Source: Bacteroidota bacterium
Lineage (GTDB): Bacteria > Bacteroidota > Bacteroidia > Flavobacteriales > Flavobacteriaceae
Direction of reading: 5' to 3'
DNA: 64,000 nucleotides
NCBI GenBank assembly: GCA_024279425.1
Contig: JAJRRO010000028.1
Span: 18,697-82,696, forward strand
Shown: one piece after another, positions 18,283-27,071 of the stretch
Numbering within the stretch: position 1 is the first letter of the stretch
How the letters are laid out: each line of letters starts with the position of its first letter
The notes under the pieces: model-generated
Databases searched by the model: none
What the model was told of the DNA's origin: nothing
Seen by the model: the letters and a program-made list of their open reading frames with translations, nothing else
Position numbers and translations under genes: made by a program

Positions 18283-18327
18283 ACTGTAAGATTTAATTTG
18301 CAGGCCTAATAAGGTTAGACTTATAAA

Positions 18328-18996
18328 CTACCCTCCAACCTTCCTGCCATCCAATAAATGGATAATGCGTTCACCATATTCCGCATTTTTTTCAGAATGC
18401 GTTACTTGGATGATGGTTACCCCCTCTTCATTCAGTTGCTTGAAAAGATCCATTATTTCCTCGCCCTGTTTGGAATTCAGATTGCCTGTTGGCTCATCGG
18501 CCAAGATGAGTTTAGGTTTTGAAATGAGGGCACGGGCAACGCCTACCAACTGTTGTTGTCCTCCACTTAGTTGGGTCGGGAACAAATCTTTTTTACCGAC
18601 GATATTAAAGCGATCCAACATATCGGCTACCATCGCCTTGCGTTCGGAACCAGAGATTTTTTTGTAGAGCAAGGGCATTTCCAAATTTTCATAGACCGTA
18701 AGTTCATCGATCAAATGATAAGCCTGGAAAACAAAACCGATATACTGCTTATACAAATTCGCGCGGTGTTTTTCTTTGAGTTGGTGAACAGGTTCGTCCA
18801 AAAAACTGTATTCACCTTCGTTAAAATCATCGAGCATCCCGATGACATTTAGCAAAGTAGACTTTCCCGATCCGGAAGGCCCCATCACGGAAATAAATTC
18901 ACCTTCTTCGACTTCAAAATTGATGTCTTTTAACAGGAAGATACGCTGCCCTCCCGATTGTACCCATTTAAAAATGTTGTTTAGTTGTAAAAGCAT
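18328..18996 (-). CDS. MacB/LolD-type ABC transporter ATPase with altered signature and D-loop
   Basis: 222 residues, a stand-alone nucleotide-binding domain. Walker A is intact (GPSGSGKST), Walker B ends in LADEPTG with the catalytic Glu, and the H-loop His is present in VTHSEKN. Two conserved sites differ from the family: the signature reads LSGGQQQLVGVARAL where the other ATPase of this array has LSGGQQQRVAIARA, and the D-loop reads NLNS in place of NLDS. It is the last gene of the 30-kb directon, 90 nt after the nearest permease, and presumably powers one or more of the FtsX permeases from the cytoplasmic side. Whether it hydrolyses ATP normally is uncertain. Confidence 0.88.
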   Translation of the reverse strand: MLLQLNNIFKWVQSGGQRIFLLKDINFEVEEGEFISVMGPSGSGKSTLLNVIGMLDDFNEGEYSFLDEPVHQLKEKHRANLYKQYIGFVFQAYHLIDELTVYENLEMPLLYKKISGSERKAMVADMLDRFNIVGKKDLFPTQLSGGQQQLVGVARALISKPKLILADEPTGNLNSKQGEEIMDLFKQLNEEGVTIIQVTHSEKNAEYGERIIHLLDGRKVGG

Positions 18997-19086
18997 TGTT
19001 TTTTCGTTTTTTCATTAATAGTTATTCGTTCATCGATGATAGTTGGCACTTAACTTCGTATTACCTAATATCAACTTTATATTGCT

Positions 19087-21471
19087 TCAGTCAATCCTCA
19101 ATGCATCAGAAGGATTGGCCGTAGCTGCTTTCCAACTTTGCCAACTCACCGTCATCAAGGTAATGAGCAGTGTAATCCCACCTGCCAAAGCAAACACCCA
19201 CCAACTTAGGTTGATTTTATAAGCGAAACCTTGGAGCCACATATACATGGCGTAATATGCAACGGGTGTTGCAAACAAGAAGGCAATGGCCACCCATTTT
19301 AAAAAATCTTTATTGAGCATCACTATTATTTGTGAGATTTTTGCCCCGTTGACCTTTCTTATACTGATCTCCTTGACCTTTCTTTGAGCTATTAACAATG
19401 ATATTCCCAACAATCCCATGGAACAGATGAATAAAGAAATCATGGTGAACAAAGTCAATAACTTGGCTTGCAATAATTCAGTCTTATATACCTTTCTGTA
19501 CATAGTATTTACATGCTCATAGGAAAGCGGATACTTAGGGAACAAGCCTGACCAAATCTTTTGGATATCGTCCAAAGCTATTCTTTCCATTTGGGGCCTA
19601 TAGGAGACCACAATATTGGGTAACCAGCTATCTTCCCTTTTGAACATCACCAAAGGTTCAACTTTAGTTTGCACTCCTGAAAGATGAAAATCCTTTACTA
19701 CACCAATAATCTTTCCATCTGGAAGATCAACCCCCTCAACAGGGGAAACAATCTTAAATTCCTTATCAACCACTTCATTGGGATTGTGGAACCCTAAATA
19801 ATGTAAGGCAGTTTCATTGATAATATATTCCCCAGCACCATCATTATCAGTATTTTTTTCCGAGAAGTTCACACCACTTAGGAAAGTTAATTCAAATAAG
19901 TTGGCAAGAGAATAATCACATGGAAAAACACCAATGGATTTCGTATTCTCTTTGTCATTGGGACGGCCTTCCATTTCAAAGGAAAACATATCATGGGTCT
20001 CCCCTCCCGGCGGATCCAACATAGCAGAAACAGAAACAATGGCATTTTGTTTCAATAATTCAGATTTAAAGACTTTAAATTCTTTTTGAATATCGGAATG
20101 AACAGATTCAATACAAATAATATTTTTATCCTCTGAATCCATTGAATGGTCAAGGGCGAACTCAGTTTGTCTTGAAATAATGATTACCACCATAAGAAGT
20201 ATCATAGTAAGAGAATATTGGGCAATCAGTATTCTTTTATGGGAATTGGTATTTCCTTTTTCCCTTAAAGATCGGCCTAATTTAAACTGACCAATACGAT
20301 TCTTTATTGCCGGCTGTAGACCAGATATGACTGCCATAAAACCAAAAACCAAAACAATGCCCAAAGCAAACATTTCGTTACCCAGGAGCAGATCTATTTG
20401 GTAATAATCTAGAATTATATCGTTTATTTTACCGACCAGCACAGCCATAATTGCTATTGCCAATAACACCACAACAAGGCTTTCGATCATAAAATACTTC
20501 AGGTTTACCAGTTTTGATGAACCCAACACTTGATTTAAGGCAATAAACTTTTTGAAAAACCCAGCCATTGCCAAGTTCAAACTAGCATAATTACTAATTG
20601 AGATAAACAGTAATATTAATGCCGCAATTGATAGTGCGTAAATATTGGCCATATTACCGTTGAGCTCTATCTCGCGCAGTAAATGGGAACTCAAATGAAT
20701 CTCTTTGATATTTTGCAAGTAGGCCTTGGTTTCTTTTGAGTCGGCTTCATTACCAGATCGTTCCGTCATTAATTGGGATAATGAGGATGTAATAATGGGT
20801 ACGTTCGCATTTTGGCCCAATAAAAGATAGGTATAGGCCCAACCTTCAATTTTATCCTTTCCTGGCGAAATAATAAAATCAGGATGGAAATGGCTATTCT
20901 GTGGAAAATCCCGCATTACCCCTATTATGGTAAAATCAGCTTTTTCCGAATTAAATTGACCTGCCGGCAACGAAATAATCTGATCAATGGGGTTCGAATT
21001 ACCGAATACTTTTCGGGCAAATGATTCGGAAACAACCATTGTTCCAGGATTAGTCAAAACCGAAGATCGGTCACCTCTTAACAATTCAGCATCAAAAATC
21101 TCAAAAAAGGTATTATCACAACTAAATGCCTCCGTGATGGAATAATATTGTTCCCCGTGCAAAACCAACCCTCCCCTAATAGGTGCAAGTCGTACAAACT
21201 TTTCAATTTCGGGAATCTGATTTACCAAATCAGGCACCTGTTCTGAATTATAAATTCGGGCAAAATGATTGTTATCCAACATTTCCGGATTGGTAGTTGT
21301 CAACCTAAATATGTGATCAGCCTTTTTATGGAATCCGTCATAACTCATCTCATTTTTAAGAAAAAGGGAAATGAACAACACCCCGATGAGACCAAGGGAA
21401 AGTCCGACCACTTTGACCAAGTTTAAAAATGGTCTTTTCAATATGTTTCTAACTGCAAATTTTAAAAGCAT
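19087..21471 (-). CDS. FtsX-type ABC permease, copy 10 (RKVNGA subtype)
   Basis: 794 residues from the ATG at 21471; an in-frame GTG at 21477 is rejected because all paralogues begin within a few residues of the first membrane helix. The order is one N-terminal helix, a MacB-type periplasmic domain, a three-helix FtsX block near 290-420, a central helix, a second periplasmic domain, and a C-terminal FtsX block. The second block carries KEISIRKVNGA instead of the KEIGIRKVLG found in most copies, and the protein ends NPSDALRID. Both traits are shared best with the permease at 27072-29378, so these two form a subtype. It lies 14 nt downstream of the copy at 21486. Confidence 0.88.
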   Translation of the reverse strand: MLLKFAVRNILKRPFLNLVKVVGLSLGLIGVLFISLFLKNEMSYDGFHKKADHIFRLTTTNPEMLDNNHFARIYNSEQVPDLVNQIPEIEKFVRLAPIRGGLVLHGEQYYSITEAFSCDNTFFEIFDAELLRGDRSSVLTNPGTMVVSESFARKVFGNSNPIDQIISLPAGQFNSEKADFTIIGVMRDFPQNSHFHPDFIISPGKDKIEGWAYTYLLLGQNANVPIITSSLSQLMTERSGNEADSKETKAYLQNIKEIHLSSHLLREIELNGNMANIYALSIAALILLFISISNYASLNLAMAGFFKKFIALNQVLGSSKLVNLKYFMIESLVVVLLAIAIMAVLVGKINDIILDYYQIDLLLGNEMFALGIVLVFGFMAVISGLQPAIKNRIGQFKLGRSLREKGNTNSHKRILIAQYSLTMILLMVVIIISRQTEFALDHSMDSEDKNIICIESVHSDIQKEFKVFKSELLKQNAIVSVSAMLDPPGGETHDMFSFEMEGRPNDKENTKSIGVFPCDYSLANLFELTFLSGVNFSEKNTDNDGAGEYIINETALHYLGFHNPNEVVDKEFKIVSPVEGVDLPDGKIIGVVKDFHLSGVQTKVEPLVMFKREDSWLPNIVVSYRPQMERIALDDIQKIWSGLFPKYPLSYEHVNTMYRKVYKTELLQAKLLTLFTMISLFICSMGLLGISLLIAQRKVKEISIRKVNGAKISQIIVMLNKDFLKWVAIAFLFATPVAYYAMYMWLQGFAYKINLSWWVFALAGGITLLITLMTVSWQSWKAATANPSDALRID

Positions 21472-21485
21472 AATCACTTATTGAA

Positions 21486-23849
21486 TTATTCTTCCCTTAA
21501 AGCATTCACAGGATTCCTGTTCGCCGCCCGTATCGCCTGACTACCTACCGTAAGCATGGCAACGACCAAAGCGACCAATCCCGCTCCAATAAAATACCAA
21601 ACTTGTAATGGAATTCTATACGCAAAACCCGAAAGCCAATTGTTCGCCAATAGGTAGGCAATGGGCAATGCAATTAAAACAGCGATTAAAACAAGTTTGG
21701 CGAATTCGCTCGATAGCATTACCGTTACCTGAACGGCATTTTGGCCCAACACTTTTCGGATGCCAATTTCTTTTCTTCTGCGCTCAGCTGTAAAAGTTGC
21801 CAACCCGAATAATCCTAAACAGGAAATCAGTATTGCGAGACCAGCGAAGTATTTGGAGAGTGTGGCCACCTGTTGTTCAGAGACGTATTGGGCTTCGTAG
21901 GCTTGATTAAGAAAATGATATTCAAAAGGAAATCCAGGATTAAAAGAACCAAATATTCCTTCTAGTTTTGAGATGGTTTCTTGTTCCCTTCCTTTTTCGA
22001 TTTTGACCATGACCTTATCAGTCCATGAGGGCTGTAAAACCATAAATAAAGGATTAACCTTCTCATGCAAAGAGGCAAAATGAAAATTTTTGGTAATGCC
22101 TAGTATCTCAAGTTTTGTTCCTTGAATGGAAATCGTTTTGCCGATTGGATCTTTCAACGTCATATAGTCAATGGCAGCTTCATTAAATATGATTTTGGAA
22201 TCGTCAGTGCCAAAATCATTGGAAAAAGCCCTCCCTGATTTCATTTCAATGCCCAAAGTCTCAATGGTTTCTGTACTTACGGCCCTCATTTGAAACGAAG
22301 TTCGGTCAGTAATGTCTTTTCCTTCCCATTCATCAATAACCCACCCGTTCAAGTTACCGCCGACAATATGATCAGCGATGCTTCCGGCATTTATAACACC
22401 AGGGATATTTCTGGTTTCGTCCAAAAAGGTTTCAAGATTTTCCTTGATTTGTCCTTCCACATCCACATAAAGGATATTGTCCCTATTGTATCCCAAGTTC
22501 TTGGTCTGGGTATATTCTATCTGTTTATAGACTACCACGACACCGACAATTAAAAGTACAGATAGGGCAAATTGAAAAACGACCAACCCCTTTCGGATCC
22601 ATAATTCACCAACGACATTGCTTATTTTTCCCTTAAGCACGGCAACAGGTTTAAAACCTGAAAGGTAAAGTGCCGGGTAACTTCCTGCCATAAGTCCTGC
22701 TAAAATTGTAATTCCTACCATAACCGCAATTGATCGAACCCCAAAATCAACTACCAATTGTTTTCCGGTAATGTTATTGAATTGGGGAAGCAAAATCCAA
22801 ACAAGGACCAATGCTATAATCAAGGACAAAAATGCCATTGTTACCGATTCCCCAAAAAATTGAAACACTAGCGTATTGCGCTTTGCACCCATTGCCTTTT
22901 TTACACCAATTTCGCGCAACCGTCTAGATGCATTAGCAGTGGAAAGGTTCATGAAATTGATACATGCAATAATCAATATAAAAATTGCGATCAACGAAAA
23001 CAATCTTACATAGGCAATCCGCCCACCTACTTGTTTCCCGTTTTCATACTTACTGTAGAGATAGATATCGGAATACTTTCGTAAGGCTATGGAAAATGGA
23101 CTTGCCTCCTTGGTCTTGTTATAGGCGTAATCGGCAATCTTACGGTTGAACTGCTCGATGCTTGTACCCTCTTTTAAGGTTAGATAGGTCTGTACGGTGT
23201 TCACTTCCCAATTGGTTACTAGGTCATTTTCTTCTTTGTAGGCCTCAAACGGTAAGATAATATCGAATTGTACGGATGAATTAGAAGGTGTACCCGCAAA
23301 TACCCCTGAAACCTGATATTTTTTGTCGTGTTCCAATTCCACAACTTTTCCAATCATATTATCGGCAGAACCAAACAGGTTCAATGCCATTTTTTCTGAA
23401 AGTACTACCGAATTTTTATCAGACAGCACTTGATTTTCATCCCCTTGCAAAAGGTCAAAGGAAAACATCTTGAAGTAATCGGGACTGGCATAATGTATCT
23501 TTGCCTTGAAGTTATTTTTCCCAATTGAGAGGGTCAGGCCATCGTCCAATATTCTACTTGCTACAATATGTTCGATTTCGGGCATTTCTTCAATCATTGT
23601 TTCTGCAAGAAGACCTGCAGTAAAATCCCCGGTTTCAATAGTCCCATCAGGGTCTTGATAGTGCGTTATGACTTGAAAGAGCTGGCTATCCTTTTTATGA
23701 AACTTATCAACCGTAAGTTCATCGGTTACCCAAAGAAAAATAAGGAGTACACAGGCCAACGCAGTAGAAAGGCCAATGCTGTTAATCAAAAAAGCAATTT
23801 TATGCTTTTTTATGTTCCTGAAAAATAGCTTTAGATTGTGTTTTAACAT
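21486..23849 (-). CDS. FtsX-type ABC permease, copy 9
   Basis: 787 residues. The N-terminus (MLKHNLKLFFRNIKKHK) and the last 190 or so residues are nearly identical to the adjacent copy at 23883-26303, while the two periplasmic domains differ much more. KEIGIRKVLG follows the helix of the last FtsX block and the protein ends NPVNALREE. The pattern points to tandem duplication with later divergence of the parts that would contact substrate or adaptor. No ATPase domain is fused. Confidence 0.9.
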   Translation of the reverse strand: MLKHNLKLFFRNIKKHKIAFLINSIGLSTALACVLLIFLWVTDELTVDKFHKKDSQLFQVITHYQDPDGTIETGDFTAGLLAETMIEEMPEIEHIVASRILDDGLTLSIGKNNFKAKIHYASPDYFKMFSFDLLQGDENQVLSDKNSVVLSEKMALNLFGSADNMIGKVVELEHDKKYQVSGVFAGTPSNSSVQFDIILPFEAYKEENDLVTNWEVNTVQTYLTLKEGTSIEQFNRKIADYAYNKTKEASPFSIALRKYSDIYLYSKYENGKQVGGRIAYVRLFSLIAIFILIIACINFMNLSTANASRRLREIGVKKAMGAKRNTLVFQFFGESVTMAFLSLIIALVLVWILLPQFNNITGKQLVVDFGVRSIAVMVGITILAGLMAGSYPALYLSGFKPVAVLKGKISNVVGELWIRKGLVVFQFALSVLLIVGVVVVYKQIEYTQTKNLGYNRDNILYVDVEGQIKENLETFLDETRNIPGVINAGSIADHIVGGNLNGWVIDEWEGKDITDRTSFQMRAVSTETIETLGIEMKSGRAFSNDFGTDDSKIIFNEAAIDYMTLKDPIGKTISIQGTKLEILGITKNFHFASLHEKVNPLFMVLQPSWTDKVMVKIEKGREQETISKLEGIFGSFNPGFPFEYHFLNQAYEAQYVSEQQVATLSKYFAGLAILISCLGLFGLATFTAERRRKEIGIRKVLGQNAVQVTVMLSSEFAKLVLIAVLIALPIAYLLANNWLSGFAYRIPLQVWYFIGAGLVALVVAMLTVGSQAIRAANRNPVNALREE

Positions 23850-23882
23850 GATTTCCTTTATTTTTGATTGATTAAAATAATT

Positions 23883-26303
23883 TTATTCTTCCCTTAATGA
23901 ATTCACTGGATTCCTGTTCGCCGCCCGTATCGCCTCACTGCCTACTGTGAGCATGGCAACGACCAATGCCACCAATCCCGCTCCAATAAAATACCAAACC
24001 TGCAAGGGAATACGATAGGCAAAACCAGACAGCCAGTTGTTGGCCAATAAATACGCAATCGGCAATGCAATAAGAATAGATAGTAGGACCAGCTTCGCAA
24101 ACTCACTTGAGAGCATTACTGTGACCTGAGCCGCACTTTGCCCTAATACTTTTCGAATGCCGATTTCTTTTTTACGTCGCTCTGCTGTAAAAATAGCCAG
24201 TCCAAACAAGCCTAAACAGGAAATCAATATGGCGAGACCTGCAAAATATTTCGATAAAGTAGCGACCCTGCTTTCCGATTCGTAAAGGGCTTGATAATTT
24301 TCGTTTAAAAAATCAAACTCAAAGGGCATCCCCGAAATAAAATAGTCCTGATAGACTTTTTTTATTCGTTCGATGGTTGCCGTCTCTTTGCTGGATTCCA
24401 TCTTGACCATAATGTTGGAGGCGAAATTACTATTGCTCAAGGTCATGAATACGGGCAAAACTTTCTTGTACAGCTTGTCGATATGAAAGTTCTTTACTAT
24501 TCCGATTATCTCCCGATCTTCACCCCAAAGGTTTATGACTTTTCCGATTGGATTTTTCATTCCCATTTGTTCGATGGCCGCCTCGTTGAAAATAATCTTT
24601 TCGTTTTCGGTCTGGAATTTTTTGGAATAAGTTCTACCTTCCTTCAATTCGATTTGCATAGTCTCTATAAAATCATAGCCGCCGGCTATTTGGGCGAAAA
24701 GTGCATCTTGCTCATTATTCTGCCCAGGCCAACTAAGACCAGTAGTCGTTCCAAAGTCGGCCATCATGGTATGCCTAAAGTTCGAGGCGTTTACTACTCC
24801 AGGCGTATTTTTCAACAGTCCTACAAAATTCTCGATATCCCCGGTACTCATTCCCGTCGCATCCTCGGTCTTATTCAGATTGGCCTCCATCACACCTGAT
24901 GAGAACCAAATAACATTTTCTTTGTTAAAACCTAGATTTTTGCTTTGAATGAATTCCATCTGCTTATAAACGATAAAGACGGACACTATAAGAATTACCG
25001 AAATCACAAACTGGAATATAACCAATCCCTTTCGGGCGAAATTTCCTCCAAAATTTTTAACCAACCGTCCCTTTAAGCCATTGAGTACAGAAAGACCAGA
25101 CAGATACAATGCAGGGTAAATGCCTGCAGCGATTCCTGTAAATAAGGTGATCAGTAATATGCCCAGCAACAGGTCAATACTAACATTCAAAGTCAAGGCC
25201 TTTCCTGAAATTTCGTTGAATTGTGACAACAAGAGTTTCACGATTACCAAAGCCAATAGCATGGCGATAGTAGCAGTTACGATAGATTCGGCCGTAAACT
25301 GGACCATCAAACTCTTTCTTTTTGCCCCGACCGATTTTTTGACCCCTATTTCCTTGATACGGGTGGAGGCTTTTGCCGTTGCCATATTGATAAAATTAAC
25401 ACAGGCAATTACCAATATCAGCAGAGCGATGATTGAAAACAAGCGTACGTATTGTATCCTTCCGCCAGAAACCATCCCATATTCATAGTTGCCATGTAAA
25501 TACCGTTCCGCATAGGGTTGCGCCAAATAGGTCTCTGGAAAATGTTCGTTCTTGGTCTTTAGAAAATTCTTGATTTTAGCATTGAACGATGTTAAGTTGG
25601 TATTCGGTATTAGAACCGCATAGGTTTGGGCATCGCTATCGTCCCATTCCCGTAGATCCTCATTTTGGGCTATAAAGACTTCCAGATTGAAAACCGCATC
25701 GAATTGGGCGGTCGAGCTTTTTGGCAGTTCTTTGAATACCCCTGACACCATATAGGTTCCCCCGAATTCATCGTGTAGCCATTCCACCGTTTTACCTACA
25801 GCATTGGTAGTCTGGAACAGTTTATTTGACATTCCCTCTGATATGACCACGGAATTGGTATTGGCCAGTACTTGGGCTGGGTTTCCATGTAGTAATGGAA
25901 ACGTAAACATGGTAAAATAGTCTTCACTTGCAAACTGGATGGCCGAGCTAAAAAACTGGTCACCCCCATCGGATAGTAAAAACCTTTCTCCCTCGAACCA
26001 TGCATTGTTCAGTACAGTGGCCGATTGTTCCACTTCGGGGAATTCATTGATCACTGCTTTGGCCAGAGGTCCTTGGGTAGCATCCTCGGTTTCGATACCG
26101 TTCGGAGTAGGCAGATTTTGCAATATTTGAACCAATCTATTGCCTTTTTCATGAAACTTGTCCATAGATAGTTCGTCTACTACCCAAATAGCCATTAACA
26201 AAGCACAGGCCAGGCCGGTTGACATGCCAATAAGGTTTATCAAAAAAGTACTCTTGTGCTTTTTAATGTTCCTAAAGAATAGTTTTAGATTGTGTTTTAG
26301 CAT
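23883..26303 (-). CDS. FtsX-type ABC permease, copy 8
   Basis: 806 residues, the closest paralogue of the next gene downstream. It has about eight predicted membrane helices in a 1+3+1+3 arrangement and two MacB-type periplasmic domains. The first periplasmic domain starts DELSMDKFHEKGNRL, the conserved DEL-x-x-D-x-FH signature seen in every copy. It begins 5 nt after the DUF2807 gene, which makes co-transcription almost certain. Confidence 0.9.
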   Translation of the reverse strand: MLKHNLKLFFRNIKKHKSTFLINLIGMSTGLACALLMAIWVVDELSMDKFHEKGNRLVQILQNLPTPNGIETEDATQGPLAKAVINEFPEVEQSATVLNNAWFEGERFLLSDGGDQFFSSAIQFASEDYFTMFTFPLLHGNPAQVLANTNSVVISEGMSNKLFQTTNAVGKTVEWLHDEFGGTYMVSGVFKELPKSSTAQFDAVFNLEVFIAQNEDLREWDDSDAQTYAVLIPNTNLTSFNAKIKNFLKTKNEHFPETYLAQPYAERYLHGNYEYGMVSGGRIQYVRLFSIIALLILVIACVNFINMATAKASTRIKEIGVKKSVGAKRKSLMVQFTAESIVTATIAMLLALVIVKLLLSQFNEISGKALTLNVSIDLLLGILLITLFTGIAAGIYPALYLSGLSVLNGLKGRLVKNFGGNFARKGLVIFQFVISVILIVSVFIVYKQMEFIQSKNLGFNKENVIWFSSGVMEANLNKTEDATGMSTGDIENFVGLLKNTPGVVNASNFRHTMMADFGTTTGLSWPGQNNEQDALFAQIAGGYDFIETMQIELKEGRTYSKKFQTENEKIIFNEAAIEQMGMKNPIGKVINLWGEDREIIGIVKNFHIDKLYKKVLPVFMTLSNSNFASNIMVKMESSKETATIERIKKVYQDYFISGMPFEFDFLNENYQALYESESRVATLSKYFAGLAILISCLGLFGLAIFTAERRKKEIGIRKVLGQSAAQVTVMLSSEFAKLVLLSILIALPIAYLLANNWLSGFAYRIPLQVWYFIGAGLVALVVAMLTVGSEAIRAANRNPVNSLREE

Positions 26304-26308
26304 AAATT

Positions 26309-27025
26309 CTAATTTTTAGATACATTACCTGACCCTGATATTTGACTACGTACCTTTTCAGGATTGCCACGATAATGAATATTCCCTGAACCGGAAACCC
26401 TTGAAGTAAGCGATTTATTTACCGTTAGCTCTACATCGGAAGAACCCGAAAGCTCTAGGGTTGCATCATCGACTTCCAACCCATAGGCCTTTACATTCGA
26501 TGATCCGGACGACCTCACGCGAAGATTCTCACTGCTGCCCGTCAAGTCAATATTACTCGAACCGGATGTCTCGACCAAAATATCGGCCGCTTCGATGGCC
26601 AGTTCTATGTTTTTTGCGCCTGACACGCGAATATCTATGTCGTTTGTTTTAAGTGTCTTGTTCCCAACAAAATTTCCCGATCCGGATAGCCGGATTGCAT
26701 CGATTTCGTCAACAGGTATGGTGATAATAACCCCTTCCCCACGCGAAGGAATCGGGTTCTTGTTATCCTTTGATTTGATGGCCAAAGTACCTCCTCTGAC
26801 CTCGGTCTCGATATAGTCCAAGATGTTGTCCTCACCCATGAGTGTGATTTTTCCTTCCGTGCCATCGATGAGTTCTATATCGTAAAAACCGCTGACGGAA
26901 ATGCCATTATAATCGTTTGTAGTTCTTTCGATGGTCACGACGTTGCCGTTGCCTTTTATTTTTTTCTGTGCGTTGATCACGGTTATGCAAAGGATCGCTA
27001 TTATTAATGTTGTTGCTTTTTTCAT
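26309..27025 (-). CDS. DUF2807 secreted beta-helix protein
   Basis: 238 residues with a Sec signal peptide (cleavage near 19). The mature part is made of repeated short beta-strand turns rich in Ser-Gly (SGSGNF, SGAKN, SGSSNI, SGSSNV, SGSSDV, SGSGNI, SGSGNV), the pattern of DUF2807 (head GIN domain, putative autotransporter-adhesin-like). Such proteins are predicted to form right-handed beta-helices at the cell surface or in the periplasm. It is embedded between two permease genes with gaps of 5 and 46 nt, so it is probably a functional partner or cargo of the array. No enzymatic motif is visible. Confidence 0.85.
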   Translation of the reverse strand: MKKATTLIIAILCITVINAQKKIKGNGNVVTIERTTNDYNGISVSGFYDIELIDGTEGKITLMGEDNILDYIETEVRGGTLAIKSKDNKNPIPSRGEGVIITIPVDEIDAIRLSGSGNFVGNKTLKTNDIDIRVSGAKNIELAIEAADILVETSGSSNIDLTGSSENLRVRSSGSSNVKAYGLEVDDATLELSGSSDVELTVNKSLTSRVSGSGNIHYRGNPEKVRSQISGSGNVSKN

Positions 27026-27071
27026 TTTCTTATGTTTATAATCCGCCAGTAGGCGAACAGGTTGATGATAA

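Larger units (their letters stand above)
17900..18327. other. 428-bp gap between sulfatase and transporter array
   Basis: No intact gene is visible here. It holds a short minus-strand remnant of an FG-GAP type protein (18076-18192) and a plus-strand terminator-like hairpin (18265-18282). It separates the polysaccharide locus from the convergent transporter array. Confidence 0.6.
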
